Of a stretch of 64,000 nt of DNA, positions 36,486 through 44,086 are shown piece after piece (positions within the stretch are counted from its first letter, which is position 1; each line of letters begins with the position of its first letter). The notes under the pieces were generated by a model. The model was not told the origin of the DNA and did not search any database. It worked only from the letters and a program-made list of their open reading frames with translations. Source of the stretch: Microcoleus sp. FACHB-831 (GTDB taxonomy: Bacteria > Cyanobacteriota > Cyanobacteriia > Cyanobacteriales > FACHB-T130); NCBI RefSeq assembly GCF_014695585.1, contig NZ_JACJON010000057.1, positions 124,001 to 188,000 of the forward strand, in the 5' to 3' direction. A program made the position numbers and the translations under genes.

Positions 36486-36775
36486 AATTCAGTAAATTTT
36501 GATATATTTTTACCGCTTTTATCAAAATTTACAACAAAGTATGTGCTGACATAACTCTATCTCAAGGCTTGAACATGGAAAAAATTGGTACTCGATTGGC
36601 GGCGGCGGATCGTGGAGCAAGGACTTGAGGATGTTATATCATCAATGTTTTAGCATGCGCTAGCGAGCGCGGCTTTGGGCACATTCTCAGCCGTTAGAAC
36701 CAGTATCGGGTTCAAACGGCAGAACTAGATGGCTGTAAGCAAGCTCCGTGCATTAAAACATCTTTCTTTTTTAAC

Positions 36776-39307
36776 TTAAAAATTAGCCTGTAAACCGAGG
36801 CGAAAAGTTAAACCAGGCTGATAAATACGATTTGCTTTTTCGTAACTAACATCTGCCAAATTTTCTAGATAAACTAGCAAACCCAAGTTCCTACCTATAG
36901 GAATACGACCGCTCATATCCAAATTAACATAGGAAGGTGAAAAATCCCTTGGATTTTCGCCAGGATTATTAAAAATTGCTCTGCGTGCCCCACTGTAGTA
37001 ATTAGCAAACAAATTAAGCTGCCACCCTCCTGAAGAATAGCCCACGCCTAGTTGTCCTACAGAATGTGGAATCAAACCTAACTGTAACCCCTTGTCCGAG
37101 CCTGTTTCAATCCGCGCATCTGTATAAGTGTAATTAACAAATGTTGAAAACTCAGGCGTTATTTGCCATTTAAGCGCAGCCTCTAAACCGTTTGTATTAA
37201 CAAGGCCAATATTAGCCCATTTGCCTGCTACAACCCCCAAGCGATCGCTCAAACTACTGCCAAAGTAAGTAAACTGCCCCGTCAAACTTCTAGAAAAGTT
37301 AACATCAACTCCAGCAGTCCAAGAAGAGCCAGTTTCAGGGTTCAAATCGGGGTTAGGCAACCAGTTATGAACCGTGTCAAAAACATACAATTGATCTAAG
37401 CCTGGATTGCGCTGCGCCCCCGCCCAACTACCTCGAACAGCGATCGCTGGTGTAATTGCCCATCTTACACCTGCGCTGGGGTTTAAATAACTACCAAATT
37501 CGCTATCAAAATTCTGTCTTACTCCCAATTCTACTTGCAATGCCTTGGTAATATTCCAAGCGTTTAAAGCAAATAATGCTGCTTGAAACCTCTGCTGACT
37601 TTCAGTTTCATTGAATCTAATGGAACTAGGGTTTGTACTGCGGACATCGCCTGTTAGCTGGCTATTTTTTGCATCTAATCCCCACGTCAATTTATTATTG
37701 GGAGTCATCTGCCATTGATGTTCTACTCTAGCCGTAACTGCTTGTGAATCTAGCACGCCTGTCCGATAGAATCTTACTTGAGTCGGGCCATAAGTGCTGA
37801 AGTAATCGCCGTTGTAAGATAGTGTAGTTCTAAGGACAGAATCGTTACCTTGTCCGAGTAAAGTTTTCCAGGATAAACCAACATTTAATACATCGTGGTC
37901 TAGGCGGTCTCTTTGCAAAGGAAAGCCAAAATAAATCAGACCCTTGCGGCTGCTAATTTTGTATGCATCCAAACTGATAGTATTTCTCGGATTCACGTCA
38001 ATCGCTAAACTACCAAAATAGTTGCTAGTCGCGGTATCTGCATTAAATAGAAAACCTTTTTCGTCGCGATTTGCTGCACCTTTAGGGACTTGATAACGGT
38101 TATCTGCTTTATAATCTTCATAGCCAACGTTAAACCTTAAATTTCCTGCCGAACCACCATAGCTAGCTCGATAGTTTGACTGGCCAAAAGAGCCATATTG
38201 CACCAAAGCATTGAGTTGGGGTGTTTGTTGACCCTGTTTGGTGATAATATTTACGACTCCCCCAAAGGCTTCTGAACCGTACAAAGTGGAACTTGTGCCG
38301 CTGGATAATTCCACTCGTTCAATCGACTCTACAGGAATGGTGTTGAGGTCAGTAGTGCCATGATATGTGTTGATATTATTGCCAATCGGTCTGCCGTTGA
38401 GCATGAATACAGACTGATTAGTAGATTGCCCTCGGTAGTAAGTACCTGTGTGAACATCTGCGCCAAAACCATGATCGTTGACAGCAAATCCTGGTAGACC
38501 TCTTAATACTTCTGCTGCACTATTAGAGCCTTGTTTTTGTATTTCTTCTTGAGGAATTGTATAGACGGGAGTTGATGTTTGAGGAAAATCTTGTCTATCT
38601 CCTATTACTACAACTTCTATCTCCTCATATTCGTCAGTATCAACCTTTGGTTGTTTAGATGGTTCCCTTTCTGAGACGCTGGGAGTTGTCGTAGCGGGTT
38701 GGTTTGTCGAGGGTATTTCTGTTGTGGAAGTTGTAGGTATTGCGGAGGGTTGGTTTGTCGGAGGTATTTCTGTTGTGGAAGTTGCAGGTGTTGCGGAGGG
38801 TTGGTTTGCTGGAGGTATTTCTCTTGTGGAAGTTGCAGGTGTTGCAGAGGGTTGGTTTATCGGAGGTATTTCTGTTATAGAAGTTGCAGTTGGTTGCGTG
38901 GTCTTACCAGCAGTTAAGCTAAAAACGAAACCGCGATCGCTCGTCACTGTCTGAACTTTTGGTACAGCCGAAGAACCCGCGATTGTCACCCTGATGGTAT
39001 TAGCATAAATTTGGGTAACGGTGACAGAATTAATTCCTTTAGCTGGGTTGTCTTGCCGAAATGTCTTGCCCTTTGGCAAACGCAATTGAGTAGTAATTAT
39101 GTCAGCAACAAAAGTGTCGCCATAGCTGAAGGTAAAAACTTCTGATAATTTGCCTTGGTTAGTTCCCAAGATAACTTCTATGCCGCTGGGCGTTGGTTTA
39201 ATCCGAATATCGCGTACTTCAACAATATCTGCTCTAACTTGCTGTGCCACCAAGACCGATACAGCTCCTGCTAGGCAAAAGCTGTTAAATAATAGTTGTT
39301 GTCTCAC
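36776..39307 (-). CDS. TonB-dependent outer-membrane receptor with N-terminal AMIN domain
   Basis: 843 residues from a GTG start with GAGGAGA before it. A signal peptide (about 1-26) is followed by an AMIN domain (VRDIRIKPTPSGIEVILGTN...; 28-125), a Pro/Thr-rich linker of 17-residue repeats (about 140-205), the plug (EEIEVVVIGDRQDFPQTSTPVYTIP; QKQGSNSAAEVLRGLPGF; VELSSGTSSTLYGSEAFGGVVNIITK) and a 22-strand-type barrel ending in aromatic LGLQANF. AMIN fusions are typical of cyanobacterial iron/siderophore or cobalamin receptors. Substrate not determined. The leader is complementary to the Yfr1 sRNA core. Confidence 0.92.
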   Translation of the reverse strand: MRQQLLFNSFCLAGAVSVLVAQQVRADIVEVRDIRIKPTPSGIEVILGTNQGKLSEVFTFSYGDTFVADIITTQLRLPKGKTFRQDNPAKGINSVTVTQIYANTIRVTIAGSSAVPKVQTVTSDRGFVFSLTAGKTTQPTATSITEIPPINQPSATPATSTREIPPANQPSATPATSTTEIPPTNQPSAIPTTSTTEIPSTNQPATTTPSVSEREPSKQPKVDTDEYEEIEVVVIGDRQDFPQTSTPVYTIPQEEIQKQGSNSAAEVLRGLPGFAVNDHGFGADVHTGTYYRGQSTNQSVFMLNGRPIGNNINTYHGTTDLNTIPVESIERVELSSGTSSTLYGSEAFGGVVNIITKQGQQTPQLNALVQYGSFGQSNYRASYGGSAGNLRFNVGYEDYKADNRYQVPKGAANRDEKGFLFNADTATSNYFGSLAIDVNPRNTISLDAYKISSRKGLIYFGFPLQRDRLDHDVLNVGLSWKTLLGQGNDSVLRTTLSYNGDYFSTYGPTQVRFYRTGVLDSQAVTARVEHQWQMTPNNKLTWGLDAKNSQLTGDVRSTNPSSIRFNETESQQRFQAALFALNAWNITKALQVELGVRQNFDSEFGSYLNPSAGVRWAITPAIAVRGSWAGAQRNPGLDQLYVFDTVHNWLPNPDLNPETGSSWTAGVDVNFSRSLTGQFTYFGSSLSDRLGVVAGKWANIGLVNTNGLEAALKWQITPEFSTFVNYTYTDARIETGSDKGLQLGLIPHSVGQLGVGYSSGGWQLNLFANYYSGARRAIFNNPGENPRDFSPSYVNLDMSGRIPIGRNLGLLVYLENLADVSYEKANRIYQPGLTFRLGLQANF
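38696..38899 (-). repeat. Four 51-base coding repeats in the receptor linker
   Basis: Units start (plus coordinates) at 38696, 38747, 38798 and 38849, each beginning GGGTTGGTTTG. They encode 17-residue Pro/Thr/Ser units of the form TEIPPTNQPSATPATS in the flexible linker between AMIN and plug domains. The last unit is more divergent. Confidence 0.9.
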
Positions 39308-39312
39308 AAAAT

Positions 39313-39324
39313 CTCCTCACACCC
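39313..39324 (-). promoter_or_regulatory. Ribosome site complementary to Yfr1 sRNA core
   Basis: On the minus strand the leader reads GGGTGTGAGGAG, five bases before ATTTT-GTG. This contains the GAGGAG ribosome site and is complementary to 10 of the 11 bases of the Yfr1 core ACUCCUCACAC. In marine picocyanobacteria Yfr1 represses outer-membrane protein mRNAs by this kind of pairing. Confidence 0.5.
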
Positions 39325-39389
39325 AAAAAATAACAATTGCGTTAAACGAAAACGCATTTATTTCTACAATTGTTTAAATGGATAAATGC

Positions 39390-40007
39390 TTAATAAACAG
39401 CCAAATCAGTTGGCGATCGCAGCTGTTTAATCCCGTTGACTAAAGCTTCGTATTCCTCTGGCTTTTCTTGTTTTAGATAGAGCGCTGCCGCTTTCTGAAA
39501 ATCCTCAATTACCTTTTGCTTGTCCCCCAACGTGTAATGGACAAGACATCGACAGTGATAGGAATCAGCATCTTCGGGATTAAGTTCAATTGCCCTACTA
39601 AGATCTTCTATCGCTCCCTGATAATCTTGCAGTTGAGATCGGACAAAACCGCGATTGTAATAAGCTAGACTAAGGCTAGGATTGAGTTGAATTGCCGATG
39701 TAAAGTCGGCGATCGCTCCGTGTCGATCTCCTATACCCGCACGAGCTAAACCCTGATTTGTATAAGCATCGGCATTTTTAGGATTAAGTTGAATTGCTGA
39801 TGTTAAGTCCGCGATCGCTCCTTGGTAGTCTCCAGCCATCACCTTGTACGTGCCGCGCTTGAAAAAGTCCGCCTCGCTCACTTGGGTTGTCGCGGTGCTA
39901 GCTGCGGGTATGAAAGTTTCTAACGGATCGGCGATCGCTGTGTGGGGGAAACCCAGCAGTACAGCTACAAGGCTGAAAATGACGATAATTCGGCAAAAGC
40001 GACTCAT
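39390..40007 (-). CDS. Secreted TPR-repeat protein
   Basis: 205 residues from ATG 40007 (MSRFCRIIVIFSL), which gives a proper signal peptide ending HTAIADP; the frame runs 22 codons further upstream. Four to five TPR units follow, for example GDYQGAIADLTSAIQLNPKNADAYTNQGLARAGIGDRHGAIADFTSAIQLNPSLSLAYYNRGFVRSQL. This repeat type is common in exported cyanobacterial proteins. No other domain. Partners unknown. Divergent from the BlaI gene. Confidence 0.85.
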   Translation of the reverse strand: MSRFCRIIVIFSLVAVLLGFPHTAIADPLETFIPAASTATTQVSEADFFKRGTYKVMAGDYQGAIADLTSAIQLNPKNADAYTNQGLARAGIGDRHGAIADFTSAIQLNPSLSLAYYNRGFVRSQLQDYQGAIEDLSRAIELNPEDADSYHCRCLVHYTLGDKQKVIEDFQKAAALYLKQEKPEEYEALVNGIKQLRSPTDLAVY

Positions 40008-40068
40008 AGCACAGACATCCTGCCAAACACTGATAACAGCCCTAATTTTCAGTTGAGCGGCTGCTTGC

Positions 40069-40097
40069 GTCAAAAGACAGGCTGTAAAACTTCACCC
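40069..40097 (-). promoter_or_regulatory. 29-base conserved leader element, copy B
   Basis: Minus-strand reading GGGTGAAGTTTTACAGC then CTGTCTTTTGAC, identical to 26894-26922 but for one base. It ends 61 bases before the TPR gene start and points toward it, the same arrangement as copy A. Confidence 0.5.
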
Positions 40098-40148
40098 CAT
40101 AGCGGTAATCTGCTATAAGAGAACGCATCAGAATAGATACAAGCTTTT

Positions 40149-40571
40149 ATGGCTTTTCTTCCTAACTACCGTCCCAAACAGCTCTCCCTCGGCCCTTTGG
40201 AGGAAGAGATTTTGAATATTATTTGGGAATTAGGTTCTGCCACCGTCAAGGATGTCCACGAACGAATTTTGGCCGATCCAGACCGCGAGCTAGCCTATAC
40301 TTCAGTAACAACAGTGCTGCGCCGCCTCACCGAGAAAGGTTGGCTGACTTGCGATAAACAAGAACGTACCTTTTCCTGGCGACCTTTGGTTTCACGCGGC
40401 GAGGCGCAAGCAATCAAAGCTCACGAGCAGTTACATAAATTTCTAGCAGTGGGCAACCCGGATGTAGTAGCAGCTTTTGCCGATAGCCTAGACAGCGCTA
40501 GCGTAGAGCAAATAGAAGCGATCGCTCTGCGTCTTCAAGCCGCACGCAAAGCGAGGGAGGAGAAGAAATAA
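40149..40571 (+). CDS. BlaI/MecI/CopY-family transcriptional repressor
   Basis: 140 residues. Winged-helix N-terminus: LGPLEEEILNIIWELGSATVKDVHERI and YTSVTTVLRRLTEKGWL (recognition helix), then the dimerisation region with KAHEQLHKFLAVGNPD. Family members repress genes until a partner M56 membrane protease cleaves them. The overlapping M56 gene downstream (TAATG junction at 40569-40573) fits that two-part system. No beta-lactamase is adjacent, so the controlled gene is unknown. In other cyanobacteria such regulators affect electron-transfer or copper genes. Confidence 0.92.
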   Translation: MAFLPNYRPKQLSLGPLEEEILNIIWELGSATVKDVHERILADPDRELAYTSVTTVLRRLTEKGWLTCDKQERTFSWRPLVSRGEAQAIKAHEQLHKFLAVGNPDVVAAFADSLDSASVEQIEAIALRLQAARKAREEKK

Positions 40572-41413
40572 TGCATCTTTTTATGATTTTGGCAGCACTG
40601 GGTTTGGCTTGGTGCCTGCGACTAAGCTGGTCTTCGCCTGCTGGTAATTGGACGGAACGCTGGCAAAGAGCGTTAGGGTTATTTTTAGTCTCCCCGTTGC
40701 TAGCGCTCATGACAGCGATCGCTCTGCTGTGTATGGGAACTCAAGGACGCATGCTAGGGTTGCAAACGGGCTGGTTTAGCTACTTGCTTGCTTTAAGCTT
40801 TTTAGGCTATGCAGCAGTTTTATTCCTCAAACTAGCAACTCAGGGATGGCGTTCCATACAACAAACACGCACCTATCCCCAAATCGAACTTAACGGCAAA
40901 ACTAGCCGCCTTCTCGATGGAAAAGTTCTCTTCAGCGCTCAAATTGGTTTTTGGAAACCTGAATTAGTCGTCAGCCAGGGATTATTGCAAAACCTCGATA
41001 TAGCTCATCTTGAAGCAGTTCTCGCCCACGAACAAGGACATTACTATTACCGCGATACTTTCTGGTTTTTCTGGTTGGGGTGGGTGCGTCAGATAACAAG
41101 TTGGTTGCCAAATACAGAAGCTTTGTGGCAAGAACTTTTAATATTGCGAGAACTGCGTGCCGACAGATGGGCGGCGCAACAAGTAGATCCATTGTTGTTA
41201 GCAGAATCTCTGCTAATAGTAGTTAGCAGTCCGCAAGTAGAGTCTGAGATTTTCTGTGCAGCGTTCAGCGCCGTTGCTCAAAAAAATCGTTTAGAAGAAC
41301 GAATTGAAGCGCTTTTATCCCAACCAGAGGAATCGCCATCACCAAGTTTGCTGTCTTGGAATTGGCTAATTTTGGGGTTATTGCCTTTGGTGACATTGCC
41401 GTTCCACAGTTGA
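40571..41413 (+). CDS. M56-family (BlaR1/MecR1-type) membrane metalloprotease
   Basis: 280 residues. Overlaps blaI-like stop by one base. Four membrane helices (about 1-20, 35-57, 67-88 and near 260-278) surround the protease core with HEQGHYYYRD (HExxH zinc motif) and the later LRELRADRWAAQQ (third zinc ligand Glu). The extracellular penicillin-sensor domain of BlaR1 is absent, as in short M56 members. Expected to cleave the partner repressor on receiving a signal; the signal is unknown. Confidence 0.9.
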   Translation: MHLFMILAALGLAWCLRLSWSSPAGNWTERWQRALGLFLVSPLLALMTAIALLCMGTQGRMLGLQTGWFSYLLALSFLGYAAVLFLKLATQGWRSIQQTRTYPQIELNGKTSRLLDGKVLFSAQIGFWKPELVVSQGLLQNLDIAHLEAVLAHEQGHYYYRDTFWFFWLGWVRQITSWLPNTEALWQELLILRELRADRWAAQQVDPLLLAESLLIVVSSPQVESEIFCAAFSAVAQKNRLEERIEALLSQPEESPSPSLLSWNWLILGLLPLVTLPFHS

Positions 41414-41775
41414 TTAATTCGCACCCGATGCAGAGAGTCTGTTAGAAGCTTTAGTTTATTTAGTAATAGCTGAAATCGTTTTAAACTCAGATATTGCATC
41501 ATTATGAATTAGAGGCAGAGCCTCCCAACCCTCGTTCCCAGGCTGAGCCTGGGAACCAGATTTAGAGGGTCTGCCTCCCACTACCTGACTTTATCTATTA
41601 GCCGAGGGGTTAAAACTCCGGCGAGTTTAAGGGAAACGGCTAAATTTTGATTAATATTATTTGGTTTTAAGCTTGTTAATTTTAGTTTATAAAACTACCA
41701 GTAATAATGTTTTAAAATTTATCCCCGCCGCACAAGTCCGACAGGGAAAAATTTAAAATCAAAAACGGTATCGCC
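41414..41775. other. Intergenic region holding a dispersed repeat
   Basis: 362 bases between convergent genes. Apart from the palindromic repeat at 41511-41584 it holds GCCGAGGGGTTAAAACTCCGGCG near 41601 (weak hairpin) and AT-rich sequence. No gene seen. Confidence 0.5.
41511..41584. repeat. Dispersed palindromic repeat (CGTTCCCAGGCT... family)
   Basis: AGAGGCAGAGCCTCCC, then CGTTCCCAGGCTGAGCCTGGGAAC (perfect hairpin), then GGGTCTGCCTCCCACTAC. Same element as at 15095-15150, and a coding version lies at 63339-63390. Confidence 0.88.
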
Positions 41776-42153
41776 CTACTTAAGTGGCGGAATTCTTGCC
41801 AAAATGCCATTTTTCAGGGGTTGGGGACGCTGCGCCCAAGGAAGATAGCCATCCTCGCTAACGAGATATTGACTTGCACACTCAAGGACGGCGGCGGCAC
41901 TTTCTAGGGCTGGTAAGTCGCCAAATAGATAAGTATATTTTCCAGGAGCGGCAAAGGAAATTGCACAAGAACGGCTGCAAGCACTCATGCAATCGACGGG
42001 CTGGAGGGGAAAGTTTGCTTGAAGTTCCCAGTCTTGGTGGAGTTCTTTGAGCTGTTCGAGTAGCTGCTGTCCGCCGCTTTTACCTTGGGGCTTTCCATCA
42101 ATGCGAACAGTGGCACAAGTTGTGCAAACGAATAGAGTATGTTTAGTTTTCAT
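41776..42153 (-). CDS. DUF1636 metal-binding protein
   Basis: 125 residues. Cys arrangement CTTC near residue 10 and DCMSACSRSCA near residue 54 matches the DUF1636 family, a thioredoxin-like ferredoxin fold that probably binds an iron-sulphur cluster or another metal. DUF1636 genes often sit beside cobalt/cobalamin genes. Here it follows the B12-riboswitch hupE-like gene on the same strand after 134 bases, so a role in cobalt or B12 handling is a reasonable inference. Confidence 0.85.
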   Translation of the reverse strand: MKTKHTLFVCTTCATVRIDGKPQGKSGGQQLLEQLKELHQDWELQANFPLQPVDCMSACSRSCAISFAAPGKYTYLFGDLPALESAAAVLECASQYLVSEDGYLPWAQRPQPLKNGILARIPPLK

Positions 42154-42287
42154 TTTCGGTATTTGTGAGCATTACCGCACAACACAAATGCGCGGCTAGC
42201 TTTGGCGATCGCCTATGTGGTTCATGGTTCATATTTCAAGTCTTATCGCTATTACCCAATCAATAATGAACAATGAACCATAAACAA

Positions 42288-42920
42288 TCAACCCACAAGT
42301 GAATTAGTTAGGAAAACTGCACCAATCGCGCCGATAGCAAAACCAGCCATTCGCAGCGGAGATAAGGGTTTTTGGGCAAATTTCTTACTGACGGTGTTGC
42401 CAATTTTTAAGGCAAGAAGCGAAATGCCATACTGAATTAAGGTGAAGCCTAGCAGGTAGGCAACTATGGGGGTCATTTCAGCACCGACGATTGACTCACC
42501 ATAAGCGTAACCATGAAATAAACCTGCGATCGCTCCGAGCAGTGTCAGTACAATCGAGTTAGGTTTATTTGGCATCGCCAGCATCACACCAAAGGCAATT
42601 ACTGAACTGGCAATAAGTATCTCTACTGCTGGTAAGTCAAATTTGAGTAAATGAATTCCAGTTCCTGCCATTGCTGCTAAGACAAACCCACCTGGGATAA
42701 TTGCGCCCCGCGCTTGTCCAACCGCAAGTAAGCCAATAGCAACGATAAAAGCAAAATGATCCAAGCCAATTAGGGGATGGGCTAGCCCTGAGATAAATCC
42801 TTCAAAGAAGTTAGATGGCATATTGCCATCCATAGCATGGTGAGCGATCGCGCTGGGGGCGATACTCAAAAAGCCTATGCATATAAGTAATGCTACTATC
42901 AAGCGTCTGGTTTTATACAT
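42288..42920 (-). CDS. HupE/UreJ-family transporter, probable cobalt importer
   Basis: 210 residues from ATG 42920 (MYKTRRLIVALL). The frame runs upstream to 43034, but that part overlaps the riboswitch and is not protein-like. After a signal peptide (ending AIAHHAMDG) there are six membrane helices. The family metal motifs are FISGLAHPLIGLDHFAFIVAIGLL and GLFHGYAYGES. HupE/UreJ proteins move nickel or cobalt. Control by a cobalamin riboswitch points to cobalt here. Confidence 0.9.
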   Translation of the reverse strand: MYKTRRLIVALLICIGFLSIAPSAIAHHAMDGNMPSNFFEGFISGLAHPLIGLDHFAFIVAIGLLAVGQARGAIIPGGFVLAAMAGTGIHLLKFDLPAVEILIASSVIAFGVMLAMPNKPNSIVLTLLGAIAGLFHGYAYGESIVGAEMTPIVAYLLGFTLIQYGISLLALKIGNTVSKKFAQKPLSPLRMAGFAIGAIGAVFLTNSLVG

Positions 42921-42954
42921 ACTCTGTACCTCGCAGATGTATTGAACTACTGAA

Positions 42955-43095
42955 CTTGCCCCGCCGACATTCTCACACACGCAGCACACAACTCGTCGCC
43001 TTATCATAGCTGCAAGACAGTGCCGGACTTGCACGGAACTTTCCTAACTCTCCTCTGGTGGCAGCCAGATAAAAGCGCTTCAAAATCTTATCACC
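42955..43095 (-). ncRNA. Cobalamin (B12) riboswitch
   Basis: Minus strand, 35-175 bases before the hupE-like ATG. The conserved core reads GGAAAGTTCCGTGCAAGTCC then GGCACTGTCTTGCAGCTATGA, which matches the cobalamin riboswitch centre (GGTGCAAaTCCggcaCtGtCcCGC). A GCTGCCACCAGAGGAG arm precedes it and GAGAATGTCGGCGGGG, a weak B12-box-like 3' part, follows. Exact ends are approximate. Expected to shut off expression when adenosylcobalamin is present. Confidence 0.85.
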
Positions 43096-43287
43096 CACTG
43101 TTAGCACCGACAACCACAAGAGCTATTTTCTGTCGATGCATAAATAAACCAAAATCAGATGATAAGCCAGGTTTCCTAATATTAAGAACCTTAATTTAAA
43201 CGAATTTATCAGGCAGTATGACCTTAATTATTAGGGACTGGGGAACATATAGAGCATCGAAGCGATCGCCTGCCATCAACTTGTCAA

Positions 43288-43506
43288 TTACAGGAAATCG
43301 TTATACGAACGGCGACACTCACCTCGTGGCGGAGAAGAGTTACCTCCTTTTTGACTGCACCTAGCGTGGTTTTGAGTTAACAACTGTGGTTGAGACGCAT
43401 CAAATGAATAGGCGCTAGTAGCAGAAGGCTGAATTGTGTTTGAAACATGAACAGCGATCGTTGCTACTAGCGGACTGAAAACTAACACCGACTTGAAGAG
43501 CGACAT
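43288..43506 (-). CDS. Small exported hypothetical protein
   Basis: 72 residues from ATG 43506 (MSLFKSVLVFSPLVATIAVHV). A signal peptide is likely, then a Ser/Gln-rich part and a Cys pair (ARCSQKGGN...GECRRSY) that could form a disulphide. I do not recognise a family. A longer frame starts at 43557. Confidence 0.45.
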   Translation of the reverse strand: MSLFKSVLVFSPLVATIAVHVSNTIQPSATSAYSFDASQPQLLTQNHARCSQKGGNSSPPRGECRRSYNDFL

Positions 43507-43569
43507 ATAGGGAACTCCGTAATCTTCATGCTGTCTTTTACGGAGAACCCAATACAAAATCGGGATACT

Positions 43570-43929
43570 TTACCCCAAATATCGCTTTTCAACATCTAAA
43601 AGCGCAGTTGGATAATGTGTAGCTATTATTAAAGCGTGATTGTGAGAGTAACAATTGTTAGAGATTAGCCTAACAGCGCCTCTCAGCCGCGCAATGCTCA
43701 ATTCTGGGAAACTAAATTGTGGAGCGGTTTGAGACATAAAGATAGAGTTGTAGACGCGCATAGTGTAAGTCGGCATCAGCGTTGACACTTGCTGATACAA
43801 ACTTGGTACTAGGTCATCCGGAAAAAACGAAAATAACCAGATAACCGATTCTTGTATAGACGCTATGCATTGCTTCTGAAGATAAAAAGAGAAATCCCGA
43901 AATATATAGTGGTTATCACTTTCATTCAT
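43570..43929 (-). CDS. Hypothetical protein
   Basis: 119 residues with alternating hydrophobic and polar residues, no signal peptide and no known motif. GAGAGT lies just before the ATG and supports the start. It lies between the small exported protein and the ABC exporter gene on the same strand, with a terminator between it and the exporter. Confidence 0.5.
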   Translation of the reverse strand: MNESDNHYIFRDFSFYLQKQCIASIQESVIWLFSFFPDDLVPSLYQQVSTLMPTYTMRVYNSIFMSQTAPQFSFPELSIARLRGAVRLISNNCYSHNHALIIATHYPTALLDVEKRYLG

Positions 43930-44026
43930 ACTCTCAAGCGTTAGGGGGATAAAGTTTTGCGCCCCTAAAAATGCGCTGAGAAGTGAAAATTGCTATAAAT
44001 AAAGCTAATTATTGGAATTTGATAAA

Positions 44027-44058
44027 AAAACCGTCTTTCCTAGAAAAAACGGTTTTTT
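44027..44058 (-). terminator. Intrinsic terminator of the ABC exporter gene
   Basis: AAAAAACCGT pairs with ACGGTTTTTT across a loop of about 12 bases. On the minus strand, 30-60 bases after the exporter stop, a GC core is followed by seven T's. Confidence 0.75.
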
Positions 44059-44086
44059 AGAAAATTAATTAAAATTTGGGAAACTA

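Noticed and set aside
36690-36725. tRNA-like GGGTTCAAACG sequence
   Set aside because: No acceptor stem, anticodon arm or CCA-side match around it; only a GCCGTT/AACGGC stem.
38696-38899. Regular repeats taken as a CRISPR array
   Set aside because: Units are contiguous coding repeats in a receptor linker without spacers. The same holds for the 126-base TPR units and the 42-base coiled-coil units.
39295-39345. A yfr1 small-RNA gene on the plus strand (CTCCTCACACC is present)
   Set aside because: The flanks do not form the two stem-loops of Yfr1, and the motif is explained as the complement of the receptor's ribosome site.
42921-43034. N-terminal extension of the HupE-like protein
   Set aside because: It overlaps the cobalamin riboswitch, and the family start with a signal peptide is at 42920.
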